Assembly: GCA_026874595.1 (NCBI GenBank)
Contig: CM049311.1
Coordinates: 71,408,453 to 71,472,452 of the forward strand
Source of the DNA: Sipunculus nudus
Lineage: Eukaryota > Annelida > Sipuncula > Golfingiida > Sipunculidae
Reading direction: 5' to 3'
DNA length: 64,000 nt
Shown here: positions 13,601 through 27,000 of the stretch, piece after piece
Layout: each line of letters starts with the position of its first letter
How positions within the stretch are numbered: position 1 is the stretch's first letter
Program-made: the position numbers and the translations under genes
Notes under the pieces: model-generated
The model's input: only the letters and a program-made list of their open reading frames with translations
Databases searched by the model: none
What the model was told of the DNA's origin: nothing

Positions 13601-16600
13601 AATACCAAAAAAATCACATATCTAACCTGCACTGCTGCTAGGCTTCTGAGGGACCGATGTACAACAGACAAATCCTTCTGAAGCTGCTGGCTCTGAAACA
13701 GCATGGTTATATTCATTAATATTTGTATCCATGCAGCAAATCAAGACTAGGACTGAACAAGATACAAGCATACATTATTCATCTCAATATTTAAGTTTAT
13801 TTGACATGTTATTCTAATTATGAAATATATTAGTAATTTCAAAAACAAAAGAAATAGGAAATTGGGAGAAGATATTACAAAGTTTATCCGAGAGTATATT
13901 ATCCTTGTTCTGTGAACAAAATGAATACTAATCACAAACTCCCACACTCAATAGCAAATGTAGTTTATATAACCACTATCTTAGGTTGTGTGTGTGAGAC
14001 TGAGTTCTAGTTTTAATCTTAAACACTTGTCAGAATGACACTAAAAGCGCTTGCTGTATCGGAAATGAAAGATATCTCTGTGATTTCAAAACAGAAATGC
14101 TTATATAATCAGTGTTAAAGGGGTGGCTGAGGCTGGAGTGACTAACCTCAGGGTCAGTGACCATGTTGAAGGTCAGGACATCCATCACTGACAACATGAA
14201 CCCCTTGTCCACCTTCAGGTTAAACTCCTGCACCAGCAGCTTGCAAAATCTGTTATATAATGAAAAAGAAACTTCAGTGAATATCTATGTGCTATCTTCT
14301 TCCTTGTGTTACTTGTGGTTAACGCTTAATTCTGATACGTGACAAGTTTGCAACACGTGGGTTGCCACCTTCGCTCCCGTGGCAGCGGAAATCTTGCCTT
14401 TCTAAAGAATTTACTAATTTTACAGCTGCCTGGAATGACCAGTCATGATTGACTTTGACACCAGGTGGTGGGTTTATGTCTGCTGAAAAACATTGTGCAT
14501 ATGATGTGACTAGCAGCCGATTTGCTAATTAACAAACACTACACATGCAACATGGCTGGGCCCATTGCTGGGCTTCAAGCACGCACTTGATGACAGTTTT
14601 ATGGTATGTTTCAAAACTGTGCAACCATTTTGGCATTCTTGGCTGTTATGACTTGGCAAACATTGTAGGTTAAATATCTGGACCACTAATGAACACGTCT
14701 TAATAAAAATGTAGATTCTTGCACTCATCAGTTGTGCGTAGTGTTTATCTCATGATAAACTGTGACTATTTCAGCCAAACATACAGGATGTTACTTCCAG
14801 CACTGGGTCTCATATGATTGGTCTAACATGCAGTGCTGAGTGCTCCCATCTTGTGTAGGGACCCAGAAACCAGGGCAAAATCAAACAGTGCTCATGCTAT
14901 AGGTAGCAGGTCTATATGTAGAACACTGTGTAAAGAGGGTAGTTGCCACTGCGAGTGCTTTTGAGAATTTTGCAAGTCAGGGTTTGATGAAGGCATGTAA
15001 ATAGGGCAGGAAAGTACAGTCTTAAGGTGGGCATTTATCTGCAGAAGAGTTTTGTGGCCAATTGATCCATAACTTCCAATCAGAAGCAGCAGATGACTGC
15101 ACATCTTTGGATGATGGTCCCCTCATTCACAAATTAAAGCAGGATAACAATAACATTAAATCATCAGCTATTTTTACACAAAGAAAATTTACAGTATTTT
15201 TTTTCAAAATCCTACACATACATTTAGATACCAGAGATAAATGCCAAGATGATAATGCAAAGTAGAAAGAAGCAAAACATAATAAATGCAATTTGGCGGT
15301 TACATTGTCTACAGAACCTTTAGAAAAAAGGATTACCTATTTTTTTTCTGTATGCAGTAAGTAACAAAAACAATTTAGATGCAGCTGGTATAAGTTTGCA
15401 AAAATATATCTGACCAAAAAACCTTATAATAAATCATTACTTTAAAATGTTTGTATGTGCTGTTATTCCTTGGGCTTTAACCCTTGATCTCGTGCCCTCG
15501 ACACACACCTGTAAAATAGTATATAGATACTTAATGTCGTTGATGTAAATATTAACACGTTAAAGACTTCTTATTAAGAGATATTTAGAGGCAAGGATAC
15601 TCAAATAATGTAAGACATGCTAAACAGTCCTAGTGTCACATCATAATACATTATTGGATGAAAATGTTCATGTCCTAAGACACTTACTTTACAGTGTTGA
15701 CATCATTTTCTGGGACCTGCCTCCTCATCATGGCAAACTCGATGCATGGTTTAGGACTTCCCTTCCTGGCCATGTGGGGAGGGACTGGCACAGGGTACAG
15801 GGCAGTAGGGAAGTAGGCATCTGGTAGCTGATTGTCAATCTAGTAACAATAACAAAGTAGCATGATTTATTGTGATATTCGTCCTTATCAATAACACGAT
15901 TGATACAAGCATACATACATGCATTGCACTCAAAGGCCTGAGTGAAACTGCTCATTTATGATTTGTCTAGACTAGATAGATACACAACATTTTACATTTT
16001 TGAGGGTCTTTGCTGGATACCTGAAAAAGAGTGTTGTTTGGATTGGGAATTTGCTGTAATAGCAGGCTTGGTAACATTTTTACATGTGATATACATGAAT
16101 GCTCTATCCAAGCTATATTTAAGAATGGATGTCAAGTGTCTCAGTCTTTTTAAAGTTATTGAGAATGACTGAAGTCTATAAAATCTTATATAACTCACCA
16201 ACTGCAAGATACCCACTCTATTCCTATATATGTATTATTCACTAAATCAATGATTCTTAAACAATAAATACCTTATTCATATTGTTTACAATCATATTAA
16301 ATATAAAATATCCAAAATTTTTTTATCAAGTTGTCCATTTTTCCCCAAAAATGAAACAGCAACCTGTAAGGAGCTGTATTTAATATTTCTTAGACTGAAA
16401 ATTTCTCTTCATGTTGAAGACTGGGTTTGTTATTTTGTAACTACGTTTCAATATGTAGATTAACAAGAGAGGAAATTACCACAAAGATATATAGTCCAAA
16501 ACAGTAATGAATAAACATGCATGGTGCAATTATTATAACTGAAATATCTGGTAAAATCTCCTCTGCTCTAATTACAGTATTCACCAGCAGCAGTGTCCAC

Positions 16601-19600
16601 CTTCTTGATATTACAGGGTTAGCACAGAGGGTTTCGTTTATAGAATGGTTTATAGAGGTGCAATGGATTGTTACTTGGACATTCACATGAGAATTAAAGA
16701 GACCAAAGATTGAAGATATTTAAAATACAGCATTCACAAAAACATCACAAAATAATTCAACTGTAGAAAATTGAAGATAACTGAAGTGAAGAGAACAGAA
16801 GAAAATTTTAGAAAAGAAATCTGAAGAGAAGAAAAATGAAGAAGGGTGAATAAAAGATAATTTTATGGAACAGCAATGAAGACAGGAATTGCCCTCTGAC
16901 AAACAAGCCTCCTTTTTGTACGTCCATGAGAGGGAGTGTCTTAATTCTTTTTTAATTAAGAAGACAATTTCTCAAGAACAGACCTGCAGTCTGTGTAGTT
17001 TGGCATAGATGTATCTCTGGTGTTGTGACTGTTGAAACTGCAGCCAAACAGCTGGCTCATAGTTCCTCCTCAGTCTCCCAATAAAAGGTTTCTTCATCTC
17101 CATCTTTAGGAGATCAGCCTGATAAAATATTAATAAGTCAACACTGTAATCCAAAATTATCTTTATAGGAAAGCAAAAACAAACCATATTACACAATTGT
17201 TTTAAAGAATTGAATTATATCTTCATTCATGGAAACTTCAATGATTTAAAAGTTTATCTTCATTTGCAAAGAATATATAATGAGTATACAATCACTTACT
17301 AGATGTGATTTTGTATCATTTATGCAAAATAAATGAAACAGCTGTTGCAGGATATCATACACCAGTGATCCATGAGAGTTATGAACAAGAGTACAGTAAC
17401 TTATAAAAACTCAACAGCATATTTCAGTTAGGAAATTTTACACAAAGTAGCTCCCTACATATACATCTTCTCTGAAGATGAATTAGATCCAGACACCATA
17501 TTCTGGAATTCACAGGATCCAAAATATATCAAACTTTAGTTTACTTTTAACTCCCCAGATGGCATGAGAGTGAAGGACTGGCTGTTTTGGGTTTGCTGCA
17601 AAACAGCATAAGATCAATATACTGATAAATGTTATACAACTTGAAGAGCACAATACATGACCAAAATGCTGACCTCAATGCGTTCATCAAGATATGCTTT
17701 AGTTTGTTCACTCCTCCACTTCTCCTCCAGCCACATGGAGAACTCATTGTCCAAGACCTTCCACTTGTGTTTCACCTCCACCTCCCACATGGCAGGAGCC
17801 GATGCCAGGGACACCAGAGCCACCTCCATAGACAGGCCATTAATGACCGACAAATTGATGCCAGCCAGAGACGTGAACAGAGCCAAATCAGCCGGCTCTC
17901 CTTCATGCATCTGTAGAACCACCAGAAAAAAGGTTGAATTAATTGATGATATAACAAGGCAGCAGATGCAACTGACAAAAATACTTGAAACTGTAGGTGG
18001 ATCGTAAAGATCATTTAGCCATTCATAAGAACACAATCATGTGACTGTCAGGAACGAACCCTTCAGAATGAAAAGCTTACCATTATAAGTGAAGTTAGAT
18101 TAATGTTTTTTTTTAAATATATACTTGCAATGTTGAAACTGATATTATCACTGCATGATCACAAGAACCTCATTAATATCAAAATGTGACAACTGTCAAA
18201 AAAGGCATTTTTGAATTCAGTGCACAAATTGGAAAGGCAAGTTTACCTAATAGCCAATATATGCAAATAAATTTAAACATTAAATCAAAGCAAGATGTAT
18301 ATACATGTGATATTATAATCAGTAAAATCAATGCATTTACAACCTAAGGGGACCCGAAGATACCAGTTAAAGCTGCTCACCCAAACATAACCGTCTTATT
18401 TGTTCAAATATTTTCAAAATCATATGCATAACAACCATGTACAAAGTTAACAATAAGTAAATTATTTTGAAACTTAACAACATCAGACATAACCATGTGG
18501 CTTAATCACAGGAAATTAAAGACTTATTAAAGATTAACTGAAGGATCGCCAAAACATACAATAATTGTTTCTAAGGCTGGGGACTATCGGTAATTAATCT
18601 AAAAGAAAAACACTCTTTTTAAGTCAGAAATATAAACCTGGTCAGCACTATTCTAGTTATACATGGAACAAACTGCCTCTATTATATATGGAAAAAATTG
18701 CTTTTACCTAAATGTCTGTTAAATTAAAAGATGCAATAGGAATATAGAAGGGGTTGGGTCACTCTAATGGGGACTTGACCTCTGGACCAGGGATCTCTGA
18801 TATTGTCAGATGTATATATATATATGTACATATGTGTGTGTTTATAGAAGGTCTGGAGTCCCCACCAGACTGACCCAACCTATTCGGCATATTACTATTA
18901 TATCTTTTTATTGTAAGTATAACAAACCAACATGACTACATTAACACATACATGTTCAATTACATGATGAAATATCCAACAAATATTGCAGGTGACTGCA
19001 CAACTTAAAGAGTACCATGACCATCATTGACACCATTTAATATCAGAACACAATATCATTCACATATACTGATGTAACGTCTACATGGATACACCTATGC
19101 TGAGGATAGGATAATCTGCTACACAATAATTATTTTGTACACAATATCATGAATATACAGAGGCAACAGGTACTAAGAATTAAGAAATTCCAGGATGACC
19201 AATTCTCAACTGACACAACAGAACAAAGTATGGCCCTGAACTAACCAACTCCTTTGTTGTGATGGATATAAACAGAATTTGAAGAAAAAAAGACAAACAC
19301 ATGAATATACACAAAGAATTTCTTCTCACTAATGACCTTAATGATGCAACATTTTCAGTAAAAACAACTTTTTTTCATCTGACTAGAGATGAAATACACT
19401 GACATCAGTAAGACAATATGAATTAACTTTTCTTTTTTTAGAAAGAGGATGAAGTATGAGCAATCCTAGTTAAATACTTAGCGCAATAAAATTTTTCCAC
19501 AGGGAGGTATACTAAGGCTGACATTTTGTGTCAAGAAGGTTAAACTTGCTTACTGAATGATAAAGAATAAATTTGTGTAAGATACTGAAAGATACTAAAA

Positions 19601-22600
19601 CCAGTAAAACCAAAAAAAAATCTTGTTTTAGTATCATAAACAAAGTGTGATGAAACTAAAATAACACTAATATGCACTAAAATGATGGTAAAATCCTTGC
19701 AAAGTGAGTTTACCAGTGCTTTCACTCCAGATTTGAAAAAAATATGAAATAAGAAACAATCTGATTGCACCATTAGGTATATATTTGAATCTTTAAGACA
19801 CAAGTTTCCATACATACTACTTGTAAATAAGCCTCATCAATGATACTTGCAATGATTTCAGGAGCTGTAACTTTGGAGGCCTGACTTTTGAATATTATTT
19901 TGAGTATTTTGGTCAGAATAAAATATCCCTTAACCATTCCAAGGTCCTAAATATGCACATAGAGTGTTCAATTACATAAAGATCAATTTTTTGGAAAAAG
20001 GGTACTAAAACTAGATTTGTCTTTTCTTAAATAATGTATAATATCAGAAAATACATGAAATGGTAGCACTGACATATGACATATTTTTATGGGACATATT
20101 CACCTTTTTAGCCCGTTTTGCTATACGTTCATATTGTGTGAACAGAAGTACCCGCTGAGGACCATCCAGGAAGGACACCCAGTAAACAGTGACCTTGGCT
20201 GTCTTCGTATGTTTATATTTAGCACTTGAGAGTATCGTCATTGTCTCCTCAACTTCACTGTCATCTGTTTTAACAGAAAAATACCAGTCCAATATGAGCA
20301 TTGATATCTGATATTGCTAAGGGCTGCTTGTATCTAGTATACATAGAGATGTTAATTAAGCTGTTAAAACCCCAAAATGCAAGTTTTTCAAAGTTAATAT
20401 GGTCGGTTGGCAAGCTTTTGGTATCCTGGGATGTGAACATATACAAAAGTTTACATACAACTTAGTGATGGACAGTTCATATACACCCAAATACGCAAAG
20501 TGAGTCATACCTGAGAGTGTGATATATGAAACTAAGTCATCCTTGAAAGTGCTTAATGGCTCAATCCAGTGCCAATATTGTTTTTTTTTAATAATGTTAT
20601 GGAGCATACTTAATATCTTAAATATAAAATATTATATATATATATATTTTTCTTTGCACTAAAACATGATTCTACATTTAAAATGTGTATGCATATGATA
20701 AATAATAAAAGTGAAGCTAATGAAAAGCAACAGTGAAGTCATTCTGATGCATGTATGCCTTATAAAGCAGTAGTGTATTACAATATAAGTATGTCATATT
20801 ACATATACCATGATCATTTATTAGCATTAACTTCTATTTACTTCAGAATAACAAAAAGATAATTTTTCCTTAAACAAAATTTCCATGGAAAGGTTGGGCT
20901 TGCAGCCAGGAAGATGGATTAATTAAATCATGATCTGGTTAATGTTAATCTATGGCACAGGTAGGTGCTATCTTCAAGTGCTCTGTAGTTTTATACCCTA
21001 CCGTCTGGACTGCTGTCATTTGGTCGTACTCTGCTGCTTCTCTGGACTGACTGGATGTTGACCAACACCTCTCCATACTTATCCTGTAAAAATCAGAAGG
21101 GAACAACACTGAACATCTTGATACTAATATCCCTATCCATCAGTAATCTTCAGTTTTACCTGTATTACCCGTACCTGTTGTGGAAATCTTTTTCACATCA
21201 TACATTTTAAGTTTTATATATACTACTGGTTATATGTTTTTCTGAAAACAACTGAAATATCTAGAATAAATGTCAATGTTTCGATAAAATGACACTTAAG
21301 ATTACATATTTGCTGATAAAAGTCAGTAATATAAAATTCATATTTTCATGTTATATATAAACAAAATAAAATATGCAATCCAAAACGTTTCAAACAGAAT
21401 CTCAGAATGTTTGATAGATAATATCATTATACTTCTTTTACCAAAAAAAAACACCCAATTCTTCTAATTATGTGCACTTGTAGCAGAAGTCAAAAGTAAA
21501 TACAATTCTTCTGGTAAATATAAAACTAAAACAAACAATGCTAAAGAAATTCTTTTATATTTATATGATATTAAATATGAAGTTTAACTAGAGATCATTT
21601 CAAACTTTAAGAGTTTTAGTTCAAAAATGTTTACAGGGATTTTCAAATTAACATATCATGAATAAGGAACAGCAGACACATTATGAATGTAACATGTATT
21701 CTACGACAAAAATAAAATTTTACCCCATCATGAATGTGAAACTGTTGTGACTCTAGACCTTTTCCAATCTGGAATATTTAGAAGGAACCCATAAAACAAG
21801 CAACAACAAAAAAGAAACATGCAATGCTGGTATTTCTGTAATATGCAATCAAAGCTTCCTTTCCCCTAGTATATTTATGGGCCATGGCATTTAAAGTAAT
21901 GCCCACACTCAAAGGATAAAGTAAATATTAAAATATCCCAACATAACACTTAACATTAAGGCAACTGAATATGAAAGATTATTTTTTCTTCAATAAATTA
22001 AGATATTATAATAAAATGTTAAAATTCAGTATGATAAAACTTTGATACTGGCTTTTAGGTTCGGGCATGGAAGCTGGAATTAATTACAGAAATAAATTTT
22101 GCCACACATCAAATACTACTACATGTAAACAGAGGTGCAATAATTTCAAACAAAACCTAAAAAAAAAATACTACAACTAACAATAAATTAAAATGGTAAA
22201 ATAAAATTATTAAGGACATTAGTGAAGAGCTCTCACTTAGTCTCAGTAAAAGCCAGTTAAATCATATAATAGTTAGATATAATAAAGATATAATGTAGCT
22301 GGATATCAATGACACAATTGTTATTAACTTAAATGACACATATGAAAACTAAGAAGATAGGAGAAGTAATGATGATTTAAAAGAGATCATGTTTCTAGAT
22401 CCTCCAAATGTAGGGACTTTTGGAAGGCTGCAAGTGGCATGTGTGTGGTTTATTCCACTGTCTGGTACTGCTTAAGCCTGCGTCACATTTCCAAAATGGA
22501 GCCCGTCCAACTTCTCTGGGAGCTGAAAAAGGCATTTTCGGCAGGAATATGGCCGTTGTTTGTGTCATCACTGCCGACTCCGCCGCAATTTTTAGGGGTC

Positions 22601-24034
22601 GGCTGATAATCGCAGGGCACCAAAATCTGTTCTTAAATCAGCTGTTTTCCAATGGCAATTTTTGAGATCACAGAGCTCGTAAACAGGTCACCCATAGATG
22701 GCTCCGGCAGCGGCCAACATGCGATCGATATTTGGGCAGAAAATTCGCCGATTTCAGACGAATTTTTGCTTTAAAATTCAGACAGAGGATAACAGAGCTG
22801 TGCAGGCGCTGCATGGGCACTCCACATTATTCGAAAGACCCCCTCCTGTATCCTGCCTGACTTGTATAAAGTCAAACCTGCTGCAAACACGCTCCATGCA
22901 GGTGTCGGGCCGACGTCGGGCGGCTACTTGGGCCTCCCTCCGGATTCCTCCTGTCAACTCAGCTTCCTGTTCATGCTCTGATGAAGGCGCCTCAGGCTCT
23001 TGTGCCACCTTCTTCTTAGAAAAGGATTTCTTTGCTTCCTTGGTCTTCCTTGGCGGCATCTTAGATAACCAAAATTACTTAGTAGCTCTGCAGTGTTTTT
23101 CACTCTGTAAGACTTAAGAAATATGATGTGATAAACTTTTTACATGTCATATATATACTAGAGGCTTGGACATCGGACGATGTCAGTCAGGATGTGGCCC
23201 AGGTGTCTGGCAGCATCAACAGACAGAATGACCATCGCCTGCAACTTGGAAGGAGCCTGCCATTTTGCCGGGCAGCCTTTGCCAGACTACCTTTTTTCAC
23301 GGTCGGGAGATTTTTGATCACAATTGTTCAATGGGCACCACCCGTTCCCTGTCCTATATGTGACAGGTTAGATTTTAAGCGTAAAATATGCTCAACTTGG
23401 AATTTGGCGACTTTCTTGCGATCCACAAATTCAGCTGGAGGCTGTTGAATATATGAAGCAGGCTTTACAGTGAACCCCTGGGATCTCATTTTTTTCACAG
23501 TACTTATACTTTTATTAACGATTTTAAAATTCCAAATGACAGCTACCTGAAACATATAACTGCAACATACAAACATATCTAATGAAACTTATATTTACTG
23601 TATTGTGGCTCAAAAAACGCCATCCTGTCAAGATTAACAAAAAGTAATATGAATTAATAAATAAATTGTGCATTACAGATCTGGCTCATGCAGGAAAAAG
23701 AAATCAGTGAGCACTGGTACTTATGGAGAACACAGTAACATTCACTCCTAAAACTACCAAACACTAATACACACCAAATTAAATACGGATGACTGTAAAA
23801 TACAACAGAACACATGATAGAACAGAAGATACTGATTGCTGAATTTTGGTCGGACAGACCTCTGTTATGAAAGCAGGATGGCTTGGTTTTTTAGAACAGT
23901 ATACATTCCAGTACAGGGTGCGTTCAGCTGTCGGATCATCCCATGTATACAGCATGGACTGGTTCGGGGCAAGCAGAGAGGCTTGGCTCTGATTCCTGCA
24001 ACATTTAAACTATATTAAAATTACATGACATAAA

Positions 24035-24092
<58 letters not shown>

Positions 24093-27000
24093 TATATATG
24101 GTGTACTGAAATCAAGTTCTGTTTTGCTCGAATTGTAAATGGTAGTGAAACAGACCATTATGTAAGTTCACGACTTACTTTTTTACAAAACTTATTTTGT
24201 TGACTGAAAAGTTAATAAGGAAATTGTAAATAACGCTGGGAGAAAATATTTCATTTTATACACAAATATATATATTTATATTTCAAGATGTTTGAAGGCT
24301 TAGTAAATTTCAGATTTCTTATCATCATGATTTCTATGAAGTATTATGAACATTTTAATGTTTTACATCAAGATTAAGGATATCGCTTATACAGAGCTGC
24401 ATACTTCTGGTGGAGTTTGATGTGGACGTCCTCACAGAGGTTGTCTATTCTAACTGGTGCATCGCCAGGGTCATATTCTTGGAAGGTGATTGTCATGGAT
24501 GTGTCAATGCCTCCACATACTTCCACCACGAGGGCAGACTGTCAAATATACAGGAAACATGTATAATCACCTGTTACCACATGTCTCCTTGTACTTCCAG
24601 GGGTGAACAAAGAGCAGTCTCCTGTTACAAGCATACAATTTTTTTTTTTTATAAGGATAGGTCCATGGCCTGTTGGTGGCACTGTCTATTGAATGAGGAT
24701 GAAGGTATGCATATGATCAGAATGATATGTTTATTATTAAGCCTTCTGGATTTCAGGTTTTAAACACACAGGGTTAGGAATAATCCAGAGGTCATAAACT
24801 GACGTTAAGACTTCAGAGCAAATCTCCCAGGTTCTATGACAAAATTTCACCATTGTGCCATCATGATTTCAGCACAGGCGGGGTTAAAACTGGGGACCTT
24901 AACTTATATATTAATAAATTTGATTACTTTGCAGTCTTATGTCACAATCATACACTTTATTCACAGATAACTTTGGTCCTTTTGCTTCTGGTTCAGATTT
25001 AGGTTTTCTTTCAGAGTATAATATAATGCTGGAATGTGGATGGTAAAACTGCTATTAATAAGGCAAAATACATGAAAAATTGCTTAATTATATTTTAAAC
25101 ACAAAAATATTACAAAGTATTAATTTTCATGGTTCATGCCATTTTCCTGATGTTTTATTTGTACACACTTCATTAAATAATTGCTAAAGTGTAGGTATGG
25201 GAGTAAGAAATATCATAGTTTATAGAAAGCTGACCCCTCTGTCCATTCTCAACACAGTAGACATGGGTTTGTTGATGCTGAAATGCTGAGATGACACGTT
25301 GCTGTCCTCATACTTCAGGTACATCTTCAAGGAGTCTGTTACTGGCCAGAAGGGGATACACTGTCAAATATAATATGATAAACATGATAAAAACAGTTAA
25401 TATGAAACAGTCTTTCAATGTGCACATAAAATCTTTAGTAAGGTGCTATGATTAACACAACCTAAGACACATCATCAAATATAATATGATGAGAACTATA
25501 TGAAGTTTATCAATATAAAGCATCAAATTTTTGGTGAACAGATAACATACAATAATGTTATTGTTATTGACCATGTGATCTCATTTTTGTGATACAGAGT
25601 GACAAACATAAACATAGGCTGCTGAAATAGAACATCTACATACATATTACATAAAAAATAAATATTCTTGGGTTCTTTCAAACAAATATTATCAAAATAC
25701 TTACTCTTAAATTTTCATATTTTACTTTGAACAAATGTCATTTTAGCATTTACTCTTTATCTGTATGCAATTGCAGCATTTCCCAATGCCATCTGATCAT
25801 TTTGTTTTAAAGTATGCAAACATTCACACATACTCAAAGATGTTGTAAGGCCATATGCAAACCCATATCCATTCATTTAATCTATACAACTATATGACAG
25901 AACAGTATGAAAAAAAAAAAGATATTTGTTTCTAAATCAGTGACACTTATGAAATTATTTCCGACACAAGACAAGCAAGATAGGTTAGTGTAGGGTATTA
26001 ATGTCAATATTATACAATGTAAGGCCAGGCACTGTAACTATTTGGTGCATGGTATGAATGTGAGTGCTGCAGCTCTACAAACTCACCGCTCCGGGAGTGA
26101 TGTCATGCCACAGGTCTGCCTCTTCATTCTCTTCCATGAATCTCAACCTCTGACCAGTGGTGTTTACCACCAGGAAGTAGGGGAGGAACGTCACTATTTT
26201 TGTCAAACTTAGTTTAGACATGTGGATTTGCATCAAAAACTGGAATTTCAAAGAGAAAAACAGTCATTAGTTCACTGCTACCTAATTATACCAGATATCA
26301 AGAACAACTGACTTCCCTAAACTAAATTCTGCAAATAAGAAGCAGACACTGCTTTGGATGAGGGTTATCTGTACCCTAATACTATCACAGACACATTAAG
26401 AACTAGAGTCTATATCCCCCCCCCTTTTTTTTTAAAGAAAGATTTCAAAAGAAAGATATTCATTACAGTTATGGTATTAAAGAATACCTGGTATTTGCGG
26501 CTCCTCTCCTTGTCTCTACATACAATGACTCCATTGCTGCCAACTGTATCCAGAGAAAAAGACTGTGTCCATCGTGAGTTGTACACCTTCAGCTTGGCCT
26601 GTTGTGTACAAGGGTTCATTTAATCATGAATTCACTTAATTCACAAATAGTTTGGACTTGGTTATGGCATTTTAAATATTTAGTTCTTTTGTATGTTTAT
26701 TCTAAGATGATTGTCCTCTTTTAAAAAACCTGGAATCTGCATAAGTTTGTCATTAAATGCCTTTCATTTTAATTAGATTCAGTAAATCAGTTCTTCTAAG
26801 TACATACTAACAACTTTAGGCCAAAAAAAACTAGAATATCAGCAGATGCTGACAAAAGCCCTCAGCCAAAAGAACAGTGTTTAGAGGTGGTAACAGTAAC
26901 AAGTACTAAATATCTGTTCTCACATGGATGTATTTCTGTACATGTCTCAGTTATAAATTTAAAATGGAGAGGTATGTACCATGATTCATTACAATCCACC

